Below, in pieces: positions 53,378 to 63,310 of a stretch of DNA of 64,000 nt; the stretch's first letter is position 1, and the number at the start of each line of letters is the position of its first letter. The stretch lies in the NCBI RefSeq assembly GCF_905147365.1, contig NC_056428.1, positions 22,412,001 through 22,476,000 on the forward strand, read 5' to 3'. Under the pieces are notes generated by a model. The model was not told the DNA's origin, ran no database searches, and worked only from the letters and a program-made list of their open reading frames with translations. Both the position numbers and the translations under genes were made by a program. The stretch is from Aricia agestis. Taxonomy: Eukaryota; Arthropoda; Insecta; Lepidoptera; Lycaenidae.

Positions 53378-53815
53378 ACCATCGAGGAAATTGATTCCTA
53401 AGCAGCTGACAGACCAACGTCAATTGATATGATATTGAATGTACTGTCACTTCTTGGTGGAAATTCATCTTCAATTAAATAATTATACACTTTCCTTTCA
53501 CTTATTCCACTTTATTTTAAGATATTTATTACAAAATTGTTAAATACACGACCGGTTTCGAAAAAATACATACAGGTACACCTGATGATGATTTTTTCGA
53601 AAGCGGTCGTGTATTTAACAATTTTGTAATAAATATCTTAAAATAAAGTGGAATAAGTGCAAGGAAAGTGTATAATTATTTAATTCAACGTCAATTGGTC
53701 GGATCTTGCCAATTTAAATGTTATTTGTGATCTGTCGGTTGGGTTTAACATAACGCGACCAAAATACGTAGGTCTCCCATCTGCCTAAGAAAACTTCTCT
53801 GATATTATGTAATAC
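53378..53815. mobile_element. MITE N, host of a foldback insertion
   Basis: TACCATCGAGGAAATTGATT at the left and CATCTGCCTAAGAAAACTTC, TCTGATATTATGTA at the right frame the element. The right half has GTCGGTTGGGTTTAACATAA, CGCGACCAAAATACGTAGG as in 30630-30862. The nested foldback at 53427-53685 splits it. Confidence 0.7.
53427..53685. mobile_element. Foldback element, about 100-bp arms, 12-bp flanking repeat
   Basis: AATTAAATAATTATACACTT, TCC...ACAAAATTGTTAAATACACG, ACCGGTTTCG is mirrored by CGAAAGCGGTCGTGTATTTA ... AAGTGTATAATTATTTAATT. Exact 12-bp direct repeats CAACGTCAATTG lie at 53415-53426 and 53686-53697. The spacer is TACATACAGGTACACCTGAT-like. There are about 45 extra bases (ATATGATATTG...CATCTTC) between the left repeat and the left arm. 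Confidence 0.8.
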
Positions 53816-54557
53816 GTACAGTGTATAGCTTATAAAGCTACGCATATATTAATGAAATAATATAATATTATGTTGCACCAATGTGTTTTGTATATCGGCA
53901 ATATAATATTAGCAAGTTATACTAAGTATTTATATATTTTTTTTCGTTCTATTAAATTTTAATTGTCAATCCTAGAGTACATAATATTATTATAAGTTAA
54001 GAGGCCGGGTGCCATCGAAATTCTCATACATACGTAATACCAAAATCATTTTCTCTTACGAAAATCTTTAAGATGTTTGAGTTATTTTTCAGCTTAAAAT
54101 AGTAATTACCTAGGTTCCTGCACAAAAATTTACTACAAAATATTTAAACACTAAAAATATTTTTAGTGTTTAAATATTTTGTAGCGCCCGGGTGCCGATA
54201 GTAAAACACTAAAAAATATCGATGGCCCCAACGAATAAACGTGTAATCGAAAAAAGACAACTTTTCAGGAAGACAAAAAAACGTTTGGACCCACATACTT
54301 TGAGTACATAATAAATAGACAAATATAATGTATAATCAAATTAAAGGTAAAAAAATATCTTTCAGCTCTTAAATTTATTAAAAATCAAATATTAACGGTG
54401 AACCACATATTTAAGAAAAACCATATTAAATTATTATTCTAGTGAAGAATATGTGACTTGTGAACACTATTGTATCAATGCACGTTTATTCGTGTCATAA
54501 ATGAAGTTTTAACAAGTGCAGTGAAATGTTGCATGGTTATTCCACGTATATTTCTTC

Positions 54558-54780
54558 TTTTTTTTTTTTTTAATGAAAAAGGGGGCAAACGAGCAAACGG
54601 GTCACCTGATGGAAAGCAACTTCCGTCGCCCATGGACACTCGCAGCATCAGAAGCGCTGCAAGTGCGTTGCCGGCCTTTTAAGAGGGAATGGGGTAATAG
54701 GGGAGGGTAGGGAAGGGAAGGGAAGGGAATAGGGGTGGGTAGGGAAAGGAATAGGGTAGGGGATTGGGCCTCCGGTTCTC
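54558..54780 (-). mobile_element. SINE-like repeat S, 5'-truncated
   Basis: T12 at 54559-54571, GGGGGCAAACGAGCAAACGG, CCGTCGCCCATGGACACTCG and GGCCTTTTAAGAGGGAATGG are followed by GGGAAGG-rich sequence and GGATTGGGCCTCCGG. Overlapping frames on both strands are parts of this repeat. Confidence 0.85.
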
Positions 54781-54934
54781 CCCTGAGCCATGCTCTGGTC
54801 ATTTACACGCTTATTCCTGTATATTTTGTAGCTTTTATATGTTTGTAAAGATAAAAGCCCGTATATTAGTGTTAAGAAGATCGACTTATTATTTATGTAA
54901 TACGACCTTATTAGTGCATGGTATAAAATGTAAA

Positions 54935-55295
54935 TCTATACTAATATTATGAAGTGGAAGAGTTTGTTTGTTTGAACGCAATAATCTCAGGAACTACTGG
55001 TCCGATATGAAAAATTCTTTCGTTGTTAGATGGTTCATATATCTAGGAAGGCTACAGACTATAAATTATCACTCTAAGACTAATAGAAGCAAAGAAACAT
55101 AAGAAAATGTGGAAAAAACTGGGAAAATTATTTGAAGGCGCTTATTTCACGAACTACTGGATGAATTTTTAAGTTATTTGGCACAAATGTAGAGTAGACT
55201 ATGACGTGAAGGAGCATAGGCTATTTTTTGCAGGAAAATGTACGGTTGCCGTAAAATTTCTCATTTATGCGGGTGAGGTCGCGTGAAACGTCTAG
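54935..55295 (+). mobile_element. Helitron-like element, group B, short complete copy
   Basis: It starts TCTATACTAATATTATGAAG and ends ATGCGGGTGAGGTCGCGTGA, AACGT and CTAG at 55292-55295, followed by T. AATCTCAGGAACTACTGGTC and AGGAAAATGTACGG-like blocks match the 3' part of 9325-10000. The (CAT)n and CGGAAGGTGC interior is absent. Confidence 0.75.
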
Positions 55296-55439
55296 TTAGC
55301 TAATATTTTCTTGTTGACGGTTCAGTAAAAAAATATTGTTGACCTATTGTTGTTGTTGATAAATATTGACCTCCCTCGTGCCTATGCGTGGATACATACA
55401 TATAAAATGGAGTACACCCTTGCCTATAGACCCTTAAAT

Positions 55440-57190
55440 AATGAGATCACTCGCTCAAAGAAACAGCACGTCAATAGTATTGATGAGAGACTCGAGTGCC
55501 TTCCTTTGGGAATCCTTGAATTCTGGTCTCTGCCCTAAGCTATTAAAGGATATTTCTGAAAGCCATCCTACCATTCCTACAAGTAGGAAATGGATCGTTG
55601 GCCCACGACGCAAAATACAAAGACGATCTTCTGGGTAAGCTTTTTGCGTCAAACTCGACCCTTAATGATCTTGGGATAAAAACCGCTGACCATACCACAA
55701 TGCAGGGGCATCATGTCAGATATTAGGTTACATCAGCGATCAAAGTGAATAGCCCTGCGTGCCCTTGATATCCAAAAGTCGAGTGGGCCTGACGGAATCC
55801 CTCCTATTGTGTTGAAATATTGTGCTTTAGAGTTGGCTCCGGTCTTAACACGTCGTTTTCGGTTCTCCTACTCTTCTGGCATTGTCCCGGCTTCTTAGAT
55901 GACAGCCTTAGTGTACCCGAACCGCAAAAAAGGTGACCGCTCAAATCCTTCCAACTACAGACTAATTGCTAAAACCTCCGTCTTCTCGAAGATAATGGAA
56001 TCCATTATCAGCTCTTTCGATACTAAGCGACAAACATGACAAACAGTACGGGTTCCGAAAGGGTCGCTTGGCTGGTTATCTCTTGGCGTACTAAATTCAT
56101 CGTTGGGCTCAGGTGGTTGTGTGGAGAGGAGAGGCATTGGCTGTTAGTTTGGATATTGCGAAGGCATTTGATTGGGTTTGGCTTAAAGCGCTGCTATCAA
56201 AGGGGCTTCCCGAGAATTCGTGCAAATAGGTCACAAGTTTTTTGGCAGATCAATGACACGCTACAGACCAACAGCATTTATTGCTATGCGGATAATAGTA
56301 CAGGTGATGCCCTTTCTACCGGCTTCCGCCATATTTCTCGGTTAAATGTCATTGACAGTCGAAACGAACTTGTGTCTTAAATAGAGAATTCACAGGAGAA
56401 AGTCTCTGAATGGAGTAGACGACACTTAGTCCAATTCAACCCCGCCAATTCTCAACGTTTACAACTAAAAGTCACCAATAATTGTATATCCTCGTTTTCA
56501 GGGCACCTCTTTAACAATCCCCTCCCAGCATTGAAATACTTGGCGTAAACATATCGAGCGAAGTCCAGTTCCGATGTCATCTAGAGGGTGATGCCAAGTT
56601 AGCCTCGAAAAAACTTGGTGTTCTTAACAGGCGAGACAGTGTTTCAGTCTGGACCAATGCCTGCAACTCTACAAGATGCAGGTTCGGCCTCATATGAAAT
56701 ACTGTTCTCATCTCTGGGCAGGGACCCCAAAATACCAACTAATCCCTTTGGATCGTATCCAATTGAGGCCGCTCGAATTGTTGACTGCCATAATGTTTCA
56801 AACAGGCTGAACCCCTTAGAATTACGCCGAGATGTAAATAGCTTCACTCTGCATCCTCAATCGGTTGTATCACAGGGAGTGCTCTGAGGAATTGTTCGGA
56901 ATCATACCTCCTACAACATTTCGCCATCGTTCCACGTGAAAAATATACCATCCTCATAACTTTGATGAGTGGCAGTCTTCCACCGTGCTTTTTTTAGCGT
57001 AACTTTCTGCCGCGCGCTTTAAAATTTGGAATGCACTGTCACCAGCATTATTTCCGGACCTATACGACCTGCAAACCTTCAAGCAGAGAGCGTATTCCCT
57101 CTTAAAAAGGCCGGCAACTCACCAGCAGCTCTTCTGATAAACTTTACAATAGCTCTTCGAATAACCTTTAAGAAAACAGAAAAGACAAGA
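55440..57190 (+). pseudogene. Jockey-clade LINE reverse transcriptase, heavily decayed
   Basis: RT landmarks appear in order across changing frames: SSGPDGIPPIVLKYCALELA (about 55775), NPSNYRLIAKTSVFSKIMES (about 55945), AVSLDIAKAFDWVWLKALLS (about 56140; the RT motif with the first catalytic Asp), YADNSTGDAL (about 56285; the usual YADD has D to N) and LGVNISSEVQFRCHLEG (about 56540). The C-terminus LKGRQLTSSSS (57103-57137) is typical of this LINE group. The N-terminal endonuclease and gag-like ORF1 are missing, and stops and frameshifts are frequent, so it is dead. Open frames of 60-114 residues here are pieces of this pseudogene or its shadows. Confidence 0.88.
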
Positions 57191-57850
57191 GAAATTAGTA
57201 AAAGACAATAGAATAGCTGTGATTATTATATTCAAAGTTTCGCCATCTGCAATGAGGCATTACTCATAGAAGTCGCCTGCATTTTTACACGAATAATCGT
57301 GCACGAGTTATAACCCAAAGGAAAGGATAGACATGTGCGCCAGATTGTTTTAACACGTTTATTCTGGGGAACTCAAATAAACAAAAAATCTGCAATAAGC
57401 GCATGTTTTGTTATTAATGTGATATATGTTATTGTTTTTTCCGTACAACAAAGGTTAACATTGCTATAAAATCGTTATTTTAAGTCAAAAATTCCAAAAA
57501 ACTTACATAGATGTATCATAGGCCTTGCAAACGAAAAATCAAAAAAAAAATTTTTTGGGTAAGAGCTCTTGCACGTTTATTCGTTGGGGCCATCGATATA
57601 TAAATAAATAGTTTCTACAAAATATTTAAATTCTTAAAAAATATTTTTTAGTATTTAAATATTTTTTAGTAAATTTTTGTGCAGGAACCTAGGTAGGTAC
57701 TTACTATTTTATGTTGATAAATAACTCATGTTAAATATTTTCGTATGAGAAAATGATTTTGGTATTACGTATGTATGAGTATTTCGATGGCACCCGGCCT
57801 TTTAAATTATTAATTTAATTTAGCAACGCAATTCGTACCATGCCTTATAT

Positions 57851-58132
57851 TAAGAGGATACACCAGGGGCGAGAGAAATTGAAAATAGGTATTTGAAAAT
57901 ATATTGCTGTCTCGCCAATCTCAAGTCTCCCATCGCAGAGCGCGATAGTGACAACACGACAAAAGTTCTAATAAAAGAACAGAAAATCTTCGATTCGTTG
58001 TCCGCTGATTCCTTCTCCAAAACTTAACCGATTTAAGTACTTTTTTCATTAAGAATTAAAGCATGGCTTGAGCTGTGTTCCTATGTTTTATTTTTTTTGT
58101 ATATTTTAGCCAGTTTTCTTTTCTGGGTGTTT
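57851..58132. repeat. Interspersed repeat, inverted partner of 1-286
   Basis: It starts TAAGAGGATACACCAGGGGC and runs to TTTTCTTTTCTGGGTGTTT, the reverse complement of 2-286 with few mismatches. Its beginning lies about 45 bp after the composite element. Confidence 0.75.
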
Positions 58133-59913
58133 GAACACAGAGGAAAATCTTGCCATTTTTTTTGGGTTTTTGGACGTTTTTATCTTTTTTAATAGTAAAA
58201 TTATGAAAAAAAAGAAAACATAGGGACATGCTAATAGTGGCCATAGATATTCAGGAAAAAAATCGTAACTCTACCGGCATTATCCAGGGAGGAAACAGGG
58301 GACAGCGTTTTTATGGAAAAACGGCGGTGTGGAATCCTCTTAATTTCGAAAAGAGCAAACATATTTCTGTTGTTGTTCGTTTAATTAACATAATATTTGT
58401 CAACCACGTTAAGTTCTCAATTTAATTTATCTGATTGCGTAGTTCTCAAATCTATTACAAGTTACAATTAGTCGTTGCAAAGATAAAATCTCTCATGTGA
58501 CATTTTTAAGTTTTCGAGAAAAACGATAAAAACTATCTACTGAAAAAAAATGTTAGGACGAAACTAGGACATACTCGTATCTATATTAAACAACGAATAT
58601 TATTGTTAGGTCATTCTTATTGCAACGTGACCAGGCGATGCTATGCATTTATAAATGAGCCATTTTAAATAATATCAAGACAGCCTAAGTCCAATGTGTA
58701 TCTTCTTGAAGATCTTCTTCTTCCCAATTGATTTGACAGATTTGCAAATTGCTTACTTAAAACTACGCTTTATTTTACATGATTTTACTCAAGACTGTTA
58801 CAGTTAATGCTCGAATTAGTATTACGTTACCTCTTTCGTTTTTCATATGAATGAAAGAGAAGATTTTTAACAAGCTGTTAACACTAACAGACGTTGATGA
58901 AATTTGGCCTAATTGAGTTAAATAAAGTTTTACACCCACAAAAAATGCATTGCATCGTTCAGTCACGTTGTGAACTCTCCTTTATCGGTTCCCTGAACAG
59001 CATCGCAATTTACAAACCACTAAAAGGATATTAAGTGTGCCATTTTCACAGCCATCTGTTCTTATTATACCAGACACGAATAATTCCGACATCATCGGCC
59101 ATTAATTGATCGTTGCGTTTATAATTAGATTTATCGCTTATTCAGATTGGAGGTTAATCGATTGGACTTCAAGTGCTTTTAATTGCGGTTGTGAGTTTGA
59201 GATTTTAACCCCGTTTTTACGGGATTCTGCTTACACATTCCCGCCGCTGTACTCCTGTGTCGCCAGGATCGACAGCGGTATCCAACCACGAAAAACCTTT
59301 GTAATCTCTGGTAGGGTCATGCTGAACTGTCTTTGGAGTTTGGACGTCAGCAAGAAAAAGTAGGATTAGGAAGAAGTGCAATTTTCCTTTTCCATACAAA
59401 GCCTTAACCCCACCTGGGGGCTTAGCCAACACGTCTTAACTATAGAATCGCCAAGCAAAAATGTATGGAATCGACATGAGCATTGAGCGCACTCATAGAT
59501 ATCAGAATCACTATGAGCGCACCATAATAATATCAATTCAACATTCGATTAATGTTGTGTCAACACCATACATTTTGATCGGTTTATATAAAGAAGCGAT
59601 AATAGAAACTGGTTGGCTAAGGCCCCTGGTGACGATTTCCGAGTTGCCATGTGCTGTGATCCTTAAATTTATTAGCGTCCCAAGAAGTACTCGATGTCAT
59701 AACTGTATGACATAATGCTACCTTTTGAGATGATATTCAATGTAAATTAGTATGTGGCGCCAGCACTGTTATTGAATTTGTATTTGGCTCCATTGTCAGT
59801 ACATTATCATAACTAATAGCTAATATCTAATCGTATCAGATTAATTACGGCTAGATGAATTTGCACACGTACTTAATGAATTGATATAATTGCCTTAGGC
59901 TTACACTGGAGCT
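58133..59913. other. Non-coding stretch, 1.8 kb
   Basis: No gene or complete repeat was recognised. Open frames of 62-85 codons on both strands lack known domains. Confidence 0.4.
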
Positions 59914-60319
59914 AGGGTTGCCATCACCCAAATTCCCTTCGCCGGTCAGGCACGACAAAATTCCCGGACATTTGGCCGAAATGTGGTTATTTCCCCGGAC
60001 ACCTCTTAAACAGTATTTACGATAACGTCTTGCCAATTTTTGCTTTTCCAACAACAATTTGTAAAAATCTGCTTCTTTTCCAACAAGAATTTGTAAAAAT
60101 CTGAGTAACTCAAGTCCGTGCTAGAAACCGTGTGTATGCTTGGCGAGTTTTTATTTATTTTCGTTAATTACTGCCTGGTTAAAAAGTTGGATTTCTCTCA
60201 GCCAAAGAATCCGGATTTCAACCGGACACTTTGCAAAAACCCGGCCGGACGCACCCCGGACGCCCTTCAAACTAGGACAAATCCGGGGAAATCCGGGGAA
60301 ATCCGGACGGCAACCCTGG
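59914..60319. mobile_element. hAT-like MITE
   Basis: The left end TAGGGTTGCCATCACCCAAA and the right end, in reverse complement, CAGGGTTGCCGTCCGGATTT share a terminal CAGGGTTGCC motif. The right side has GGGGAAATCC tandem units (60286-60305) and CCGGCCGGACGCACCCCGGA. GGAGC occurs at both flanks, but a clean 8-bp duplication is not visible. The two overlapping 69-93-codon frames on the plus strand are not supported as genes. Confidence 0.6.
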
Positions 60320-60390
60320 AGCAGAGTCACGTTTCACACCCAACAATAATTATTATTGTCTCTATCATTCTGTTATTCAAGTACAAATTT

Positions 60391-60438
60391 CTGCTATGAA
60401 AATATGAAGCGTCCGCGGTTTCCATATTTTCATAGCAG
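60391..60438. repeat. Hairpin, 16-bp arms
   Basis: CTGCTATGAAAATATG is mirrored by CATATTTTCATAGCAG around AAGCGTCCGCGGTTTC. Confidence 0.8.
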
Positions 60439-60501
60439 ATGATGATGGAGAACCATGATTACCATCATTGTAAAACTTGCATGTCAATCGTCGTTGATCA
60501 T

Positions 60502-60719
60502 TCATATTAAATTATAAATGCGGAAGTGTGTATGTATGTCTCTTACCTCATCATGCTTAAACTACTGCACCGATTTTGATGAAAGGTATGGAGATTGGAG
60601 ATACTTTGATATTTGGAGTCCCGGAAAATGACATTAGATACTTTTACCCTTGGAAATATACGGTAGGTACGCGCACGATAAACGAATTCAATCGCAACGG
60701 AGTTATGGACATAAACTAG
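60502..60719 (+). mobile_element. Helitron-like element, group G
   Basis: It starts TCATATTAAATTATAAATGC and ends GGAGTTATGGACATAAACTAG (CTAG 60716-60719). AAAGGTATGGAGATTGGAGA and GCGCGCACGATAAACG-like blocks match the group G pattern. Length 218 bp. Confidence 0.65.
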
Positions 60720-60789
60720 TAGACTAACTGCCGCACTCAGAGTGGAACATTAATTAGTTAAATGTAATTAAATTATTGAATTTCTGTTA

Positions 60790-60975
60790 GTCCATAATTG
60801 TTGTCACGGTGTGTCGGGGGCCCGCCAAGTAAACAGCAACCTACAACCGCCAAGTCGCTGATTATCTCCATTCGGTTCGCTGTGAACTGATCCTTAAACT
60901 ATAATGTTATGTTAAATCTCAAATCAAACATCTACATTAGCGGTCCCCCGACACACCTTGACAACAATTATGGAC
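60790..60975. mobile_element. MITE with TA duplication and 31-bp TIR
   Basis: GTCCATAATTGTTGTCACGG, TGTGTCGGGGG at the left is mirrored by CCCCCGACACACCTTGACAA, CAATTATGGAC with one mismatch. TA lies at both flanks (60788-60789, 60976-60977), fitting a Tc1/mariner-type target. Length 186 bp; non-coding. Confidence 0.85.
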
Positions 60976-61065
60976 TAAAATATTTATTGAATTATTTGAA
61001 CTTAAAGGCAGTAAATATTATTTCATTACTTTTTAAAGTTGTTTGGCGGGGGTTTTTTTAAGTTA

Positions 61066-61632
61066 TATCAAAAAGTCAACAAATTAGTGTTGGTAATAAT
61101 TTTTTATTTCAATGTTTTAAGTAAGTTTTCATTTCGGATGAAAATTTGTTTTTCCGAATTATTTAAATCATAAGAAATGTTTTGTACCTGCATACGTACA
61201 TTGTTTTTTACGTTTTATTTGACAGAAGTCCATAAAACTATTTTTTTTCTTTAAATTGTTGTCGTTTTTGTTTGTAATTTCTACATGCGACATATTTTTA
61301 AATTAACATTTATCACTTAACAATGACGTAACGCCACTTCCGACAAGCAATCATCGATTTTCTACAAGCAACAATGTCGGTTCTGGCACTTCCGACAAAT
61401 CAGCATTACTCGTACCCCGTTAAAAAGGTCAGAAGTGACTTTTCTCATATTAAGGCATAAAATACGAAATACTCATAATGACAAATCAAACGTAAATAAC
61501 TTTCATAGTATTACCCTGAAACTTCATGATCCTACTTGAAATAAGTAAAAAGTTATGCACAATTTAGACTTTGAATCGCTCTCCTGTAAAGTTGTCGTTT
61601 TTCACATCCGAAATTGTTAATAGTCATGGGCG
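61066..61632 (+). repeat. 570-bp unknown repeat, copy 2
   Basis: Same strand and same ends as 51518-52087: TATCAAAAAGTCAACAAATT to GTTAATAGTCATGGGCG. The flanks differ (CAATTGCTGAAGAGAG after it). No ORF. Confidence 0.85.
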
Positions 61633-61732
61633 CAATTGCTGAAGAGAGTATTGTGCCAAGACGACTCAATTTGTACCAAAATGCTATCCGAGTAGTCAGT
61701 AACGTTTATTATTTGTATTTTTCTATTTATTT

Positions 61733-61793
61733 ATCTACCTATTTTTCGACATATCATTGTTCACGACAATGATATGTCGAAAAATAGGTAGAT
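61733..61793. repeat. Perfect palindrome, 28-bp arms, 5-nt loop
   Basis: ATCTACCTATTTTTCGACAT, ATCATTGT, loop TCACG, then the exact reverse complement. A loosely related TAGATAGGTAC/AGGTAGATCTACC sequence follows to 61850. Confidence 0.92.
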
Positions 61794-62716
61794 TTGATAT
61801 TGAAGTTGGTAGATAGGTACAAGGGAGGTGAAATAGGTAGATCTACCACAAAGTTGGCCTTGTGACCTTGCGGTGTAGCCGCCAAGCCGAGCATTCGCGC
61901 GGACGCATATTATATAAATCCAGCCTAATATGTTATTCTATATGTTCATAGGTATTTCAGGTAAAGTTTATGTACAGGAAAACAAAATACGATTAATAGC
62001 AATAGACCAGAAGTATAATAGCAGCTTCAGACAAAATTTTATTCAATTTATTTGCATACCTGCCCTGAAAATTCAGTTACGCAGCTTGGGAATGTTTTAT
62101 TTATTTTCATACGGGTTACCCGGTTGTGGGTTTAGAAATAATAGGCTGCCTTTTCGTTTAACTTTTACGGTCTCGCTCAAAAAAATGGATGGTTACTTGG
62201 CTTTAATTTAAAAAAAGAGTCTGCCAGATCCTCATTAAATAACTTTTATCTAATAATTAAACCACTCTGGGTTCTGTTAGCGTGCTTTCTCTGTCATGCG
62301 TGGTGTTAGTTGTTGTCACCCGCGTGCGGTCCGCATGCGGGTGGCAACTGCTCCCACCTCCCGGGGAAAAGAAGCCAAAGGAACCGCTTCTTTTCCGTTC
62401 GCAGATCGCAGCATCAGTGTCATAAGTTTCATAACTCATAACATCCTAAGTCCTAACGGATGATTGGAAAAAGTTTTAAAAACATTTCCGGTTATTCCAT
62501 TTCCACTGCTGCGTGTTTTTCGCTTGCCTCTAGTATTCAACTGGAGAACAAGTTTAAAGTTTTGAAGGTGGAAACCGAAACTTTCTGAAAATTGCTTTGT
62601 AAGCCATACTGAATACATTCAATAAATAGAACAAGTGTCGCGCTGACCGAAATGTGTACCTAAGCTCAGACTCTCTAGAATATCGTACTTATTACTGTAA
62701 GTTTTACATATTAATT
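61794..62716. other. Non-coding stretch
   Basis: No gene was recognised. An imperfect 17-bp inverted pair (GTTGTCACCCGCGTGCG with CGCATGCGGGTGGCAAC) lies at 62313-62349. The 93-codon frame at 61930-62211 has no recognisable domain. Confidence 0.4.
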
Positions 62717-62836
62717 ATTAAATTATTTTGGAATACGGTATAATATAACATATTATAATATGTATTTTTAACCGTATTTTTTATAATAATATTATAAAAA
62801 TATATTATACTTACCGTATTCCAAAATAATTTAATT
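62717..62836. repeat. AT-rich inverted repeat, about 25-bp outer arms
   Basis: TATTAAATTATTTTGGAATA, CGGTA at the left is mirrored by TACCGTATTCCAAAATAATT, TAATT at the right. The interior (ACATATTATAATATGT, ATAATATTAT) is also self-complementary. Confidence 0.75.
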
Positions 62837-62841
62837 TTCAT

Positions 62842-62918
62842 TGTCATTTTCCATATAAACCGCGATTGACAATGAAGTGTCAGATATTGTCAATCGTGGT
62901 TTAATATGGAAAATGACA
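62842..62918. repeat. Hairpin, about 33-bp arms
   Basis: TGTCATTTTCCATATAAACC, GCGATTGACAAT is mirrored by ATTGTCAATCGTGGTTTAAT, ATGGAAAATGACA around GAAGTGTCAGAT with two mismatches. It follows the previous inverted repeat after five bases. Confidence 0.8.
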
Positions 62919-63100
62919 AGTTTTTGACAGGGAGTCAATAACCGCTAGCGACTAGTTAGCTCGAGTAGAGATAGGTATATATTACATATTTATAGTTGCA
63001 TAATATTATGTAAGTATAATTTACTTATGGTAAGTATGTATTTTATTAAAAGTATAGTATAAAATATAAATATACAACAATTATTTGATAAGTATAATTT

Positions 63101-63310
63101 ATCCCACCAAAACATTAAATGTAAAAAGGAGCCAAGCAAAATATTGCATAGTCATGCAATATATCTATCGTAAAAAGTTTTCAGATCACATTCAAGCCAA
63201 GCCTTCAACTTATTTTGTAATTTAAATCATCATAAATCAATCATAAATCAATTGCATGGCTATGCAATATTTTGCTTGGCTCCTTTTTACATTTAATGTT
63301 TTGGTGGGAT
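63101..63310. mobile_element. MITE with 60-bp inverted ends (one mismatch)
   Basis: ATCCCACCAAAACATTAAAT, GTAAAAAGGAGCCAAGCAAA, ATATTGCATAGTCATGCAAT (63101-63160) is answered by its reverse complement at 63251-63310, the first 51 bases perfectly. The loop of 90 bp contains a TCATAAATCAATCATAAATC duplication. The near-identity of the arms suggests recent movement or arm conversion. Confidence 0.88.

Larger units (their letters stand above)
54001..57801. mobile_element. Composite element bounded by about 240-bp inverted repeats
   Basis: The left repeat (54001-54243) runs GAGGCCGGGTGCCATCGAAA, CATACGTAATACCAAAATCA, CCTAGGTTCCTGCACAAAAA ... CGATGGCCCCAACGAATAAA. The right repeat (57572-57801) is its reverse complement. 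TTAA lies at both outer edges (53997-54000, 57802-57805), compatible with a TTAA target. Inside are a SINE-like copy, a B Helitron and a Jockey LINE pseudogene. The 54244-54557 and 57191-57571 parts are AT-rich and unrecognised. No transposase is found, so the block may also be two separate elements in inverted orientation. Confidence 0.65.
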
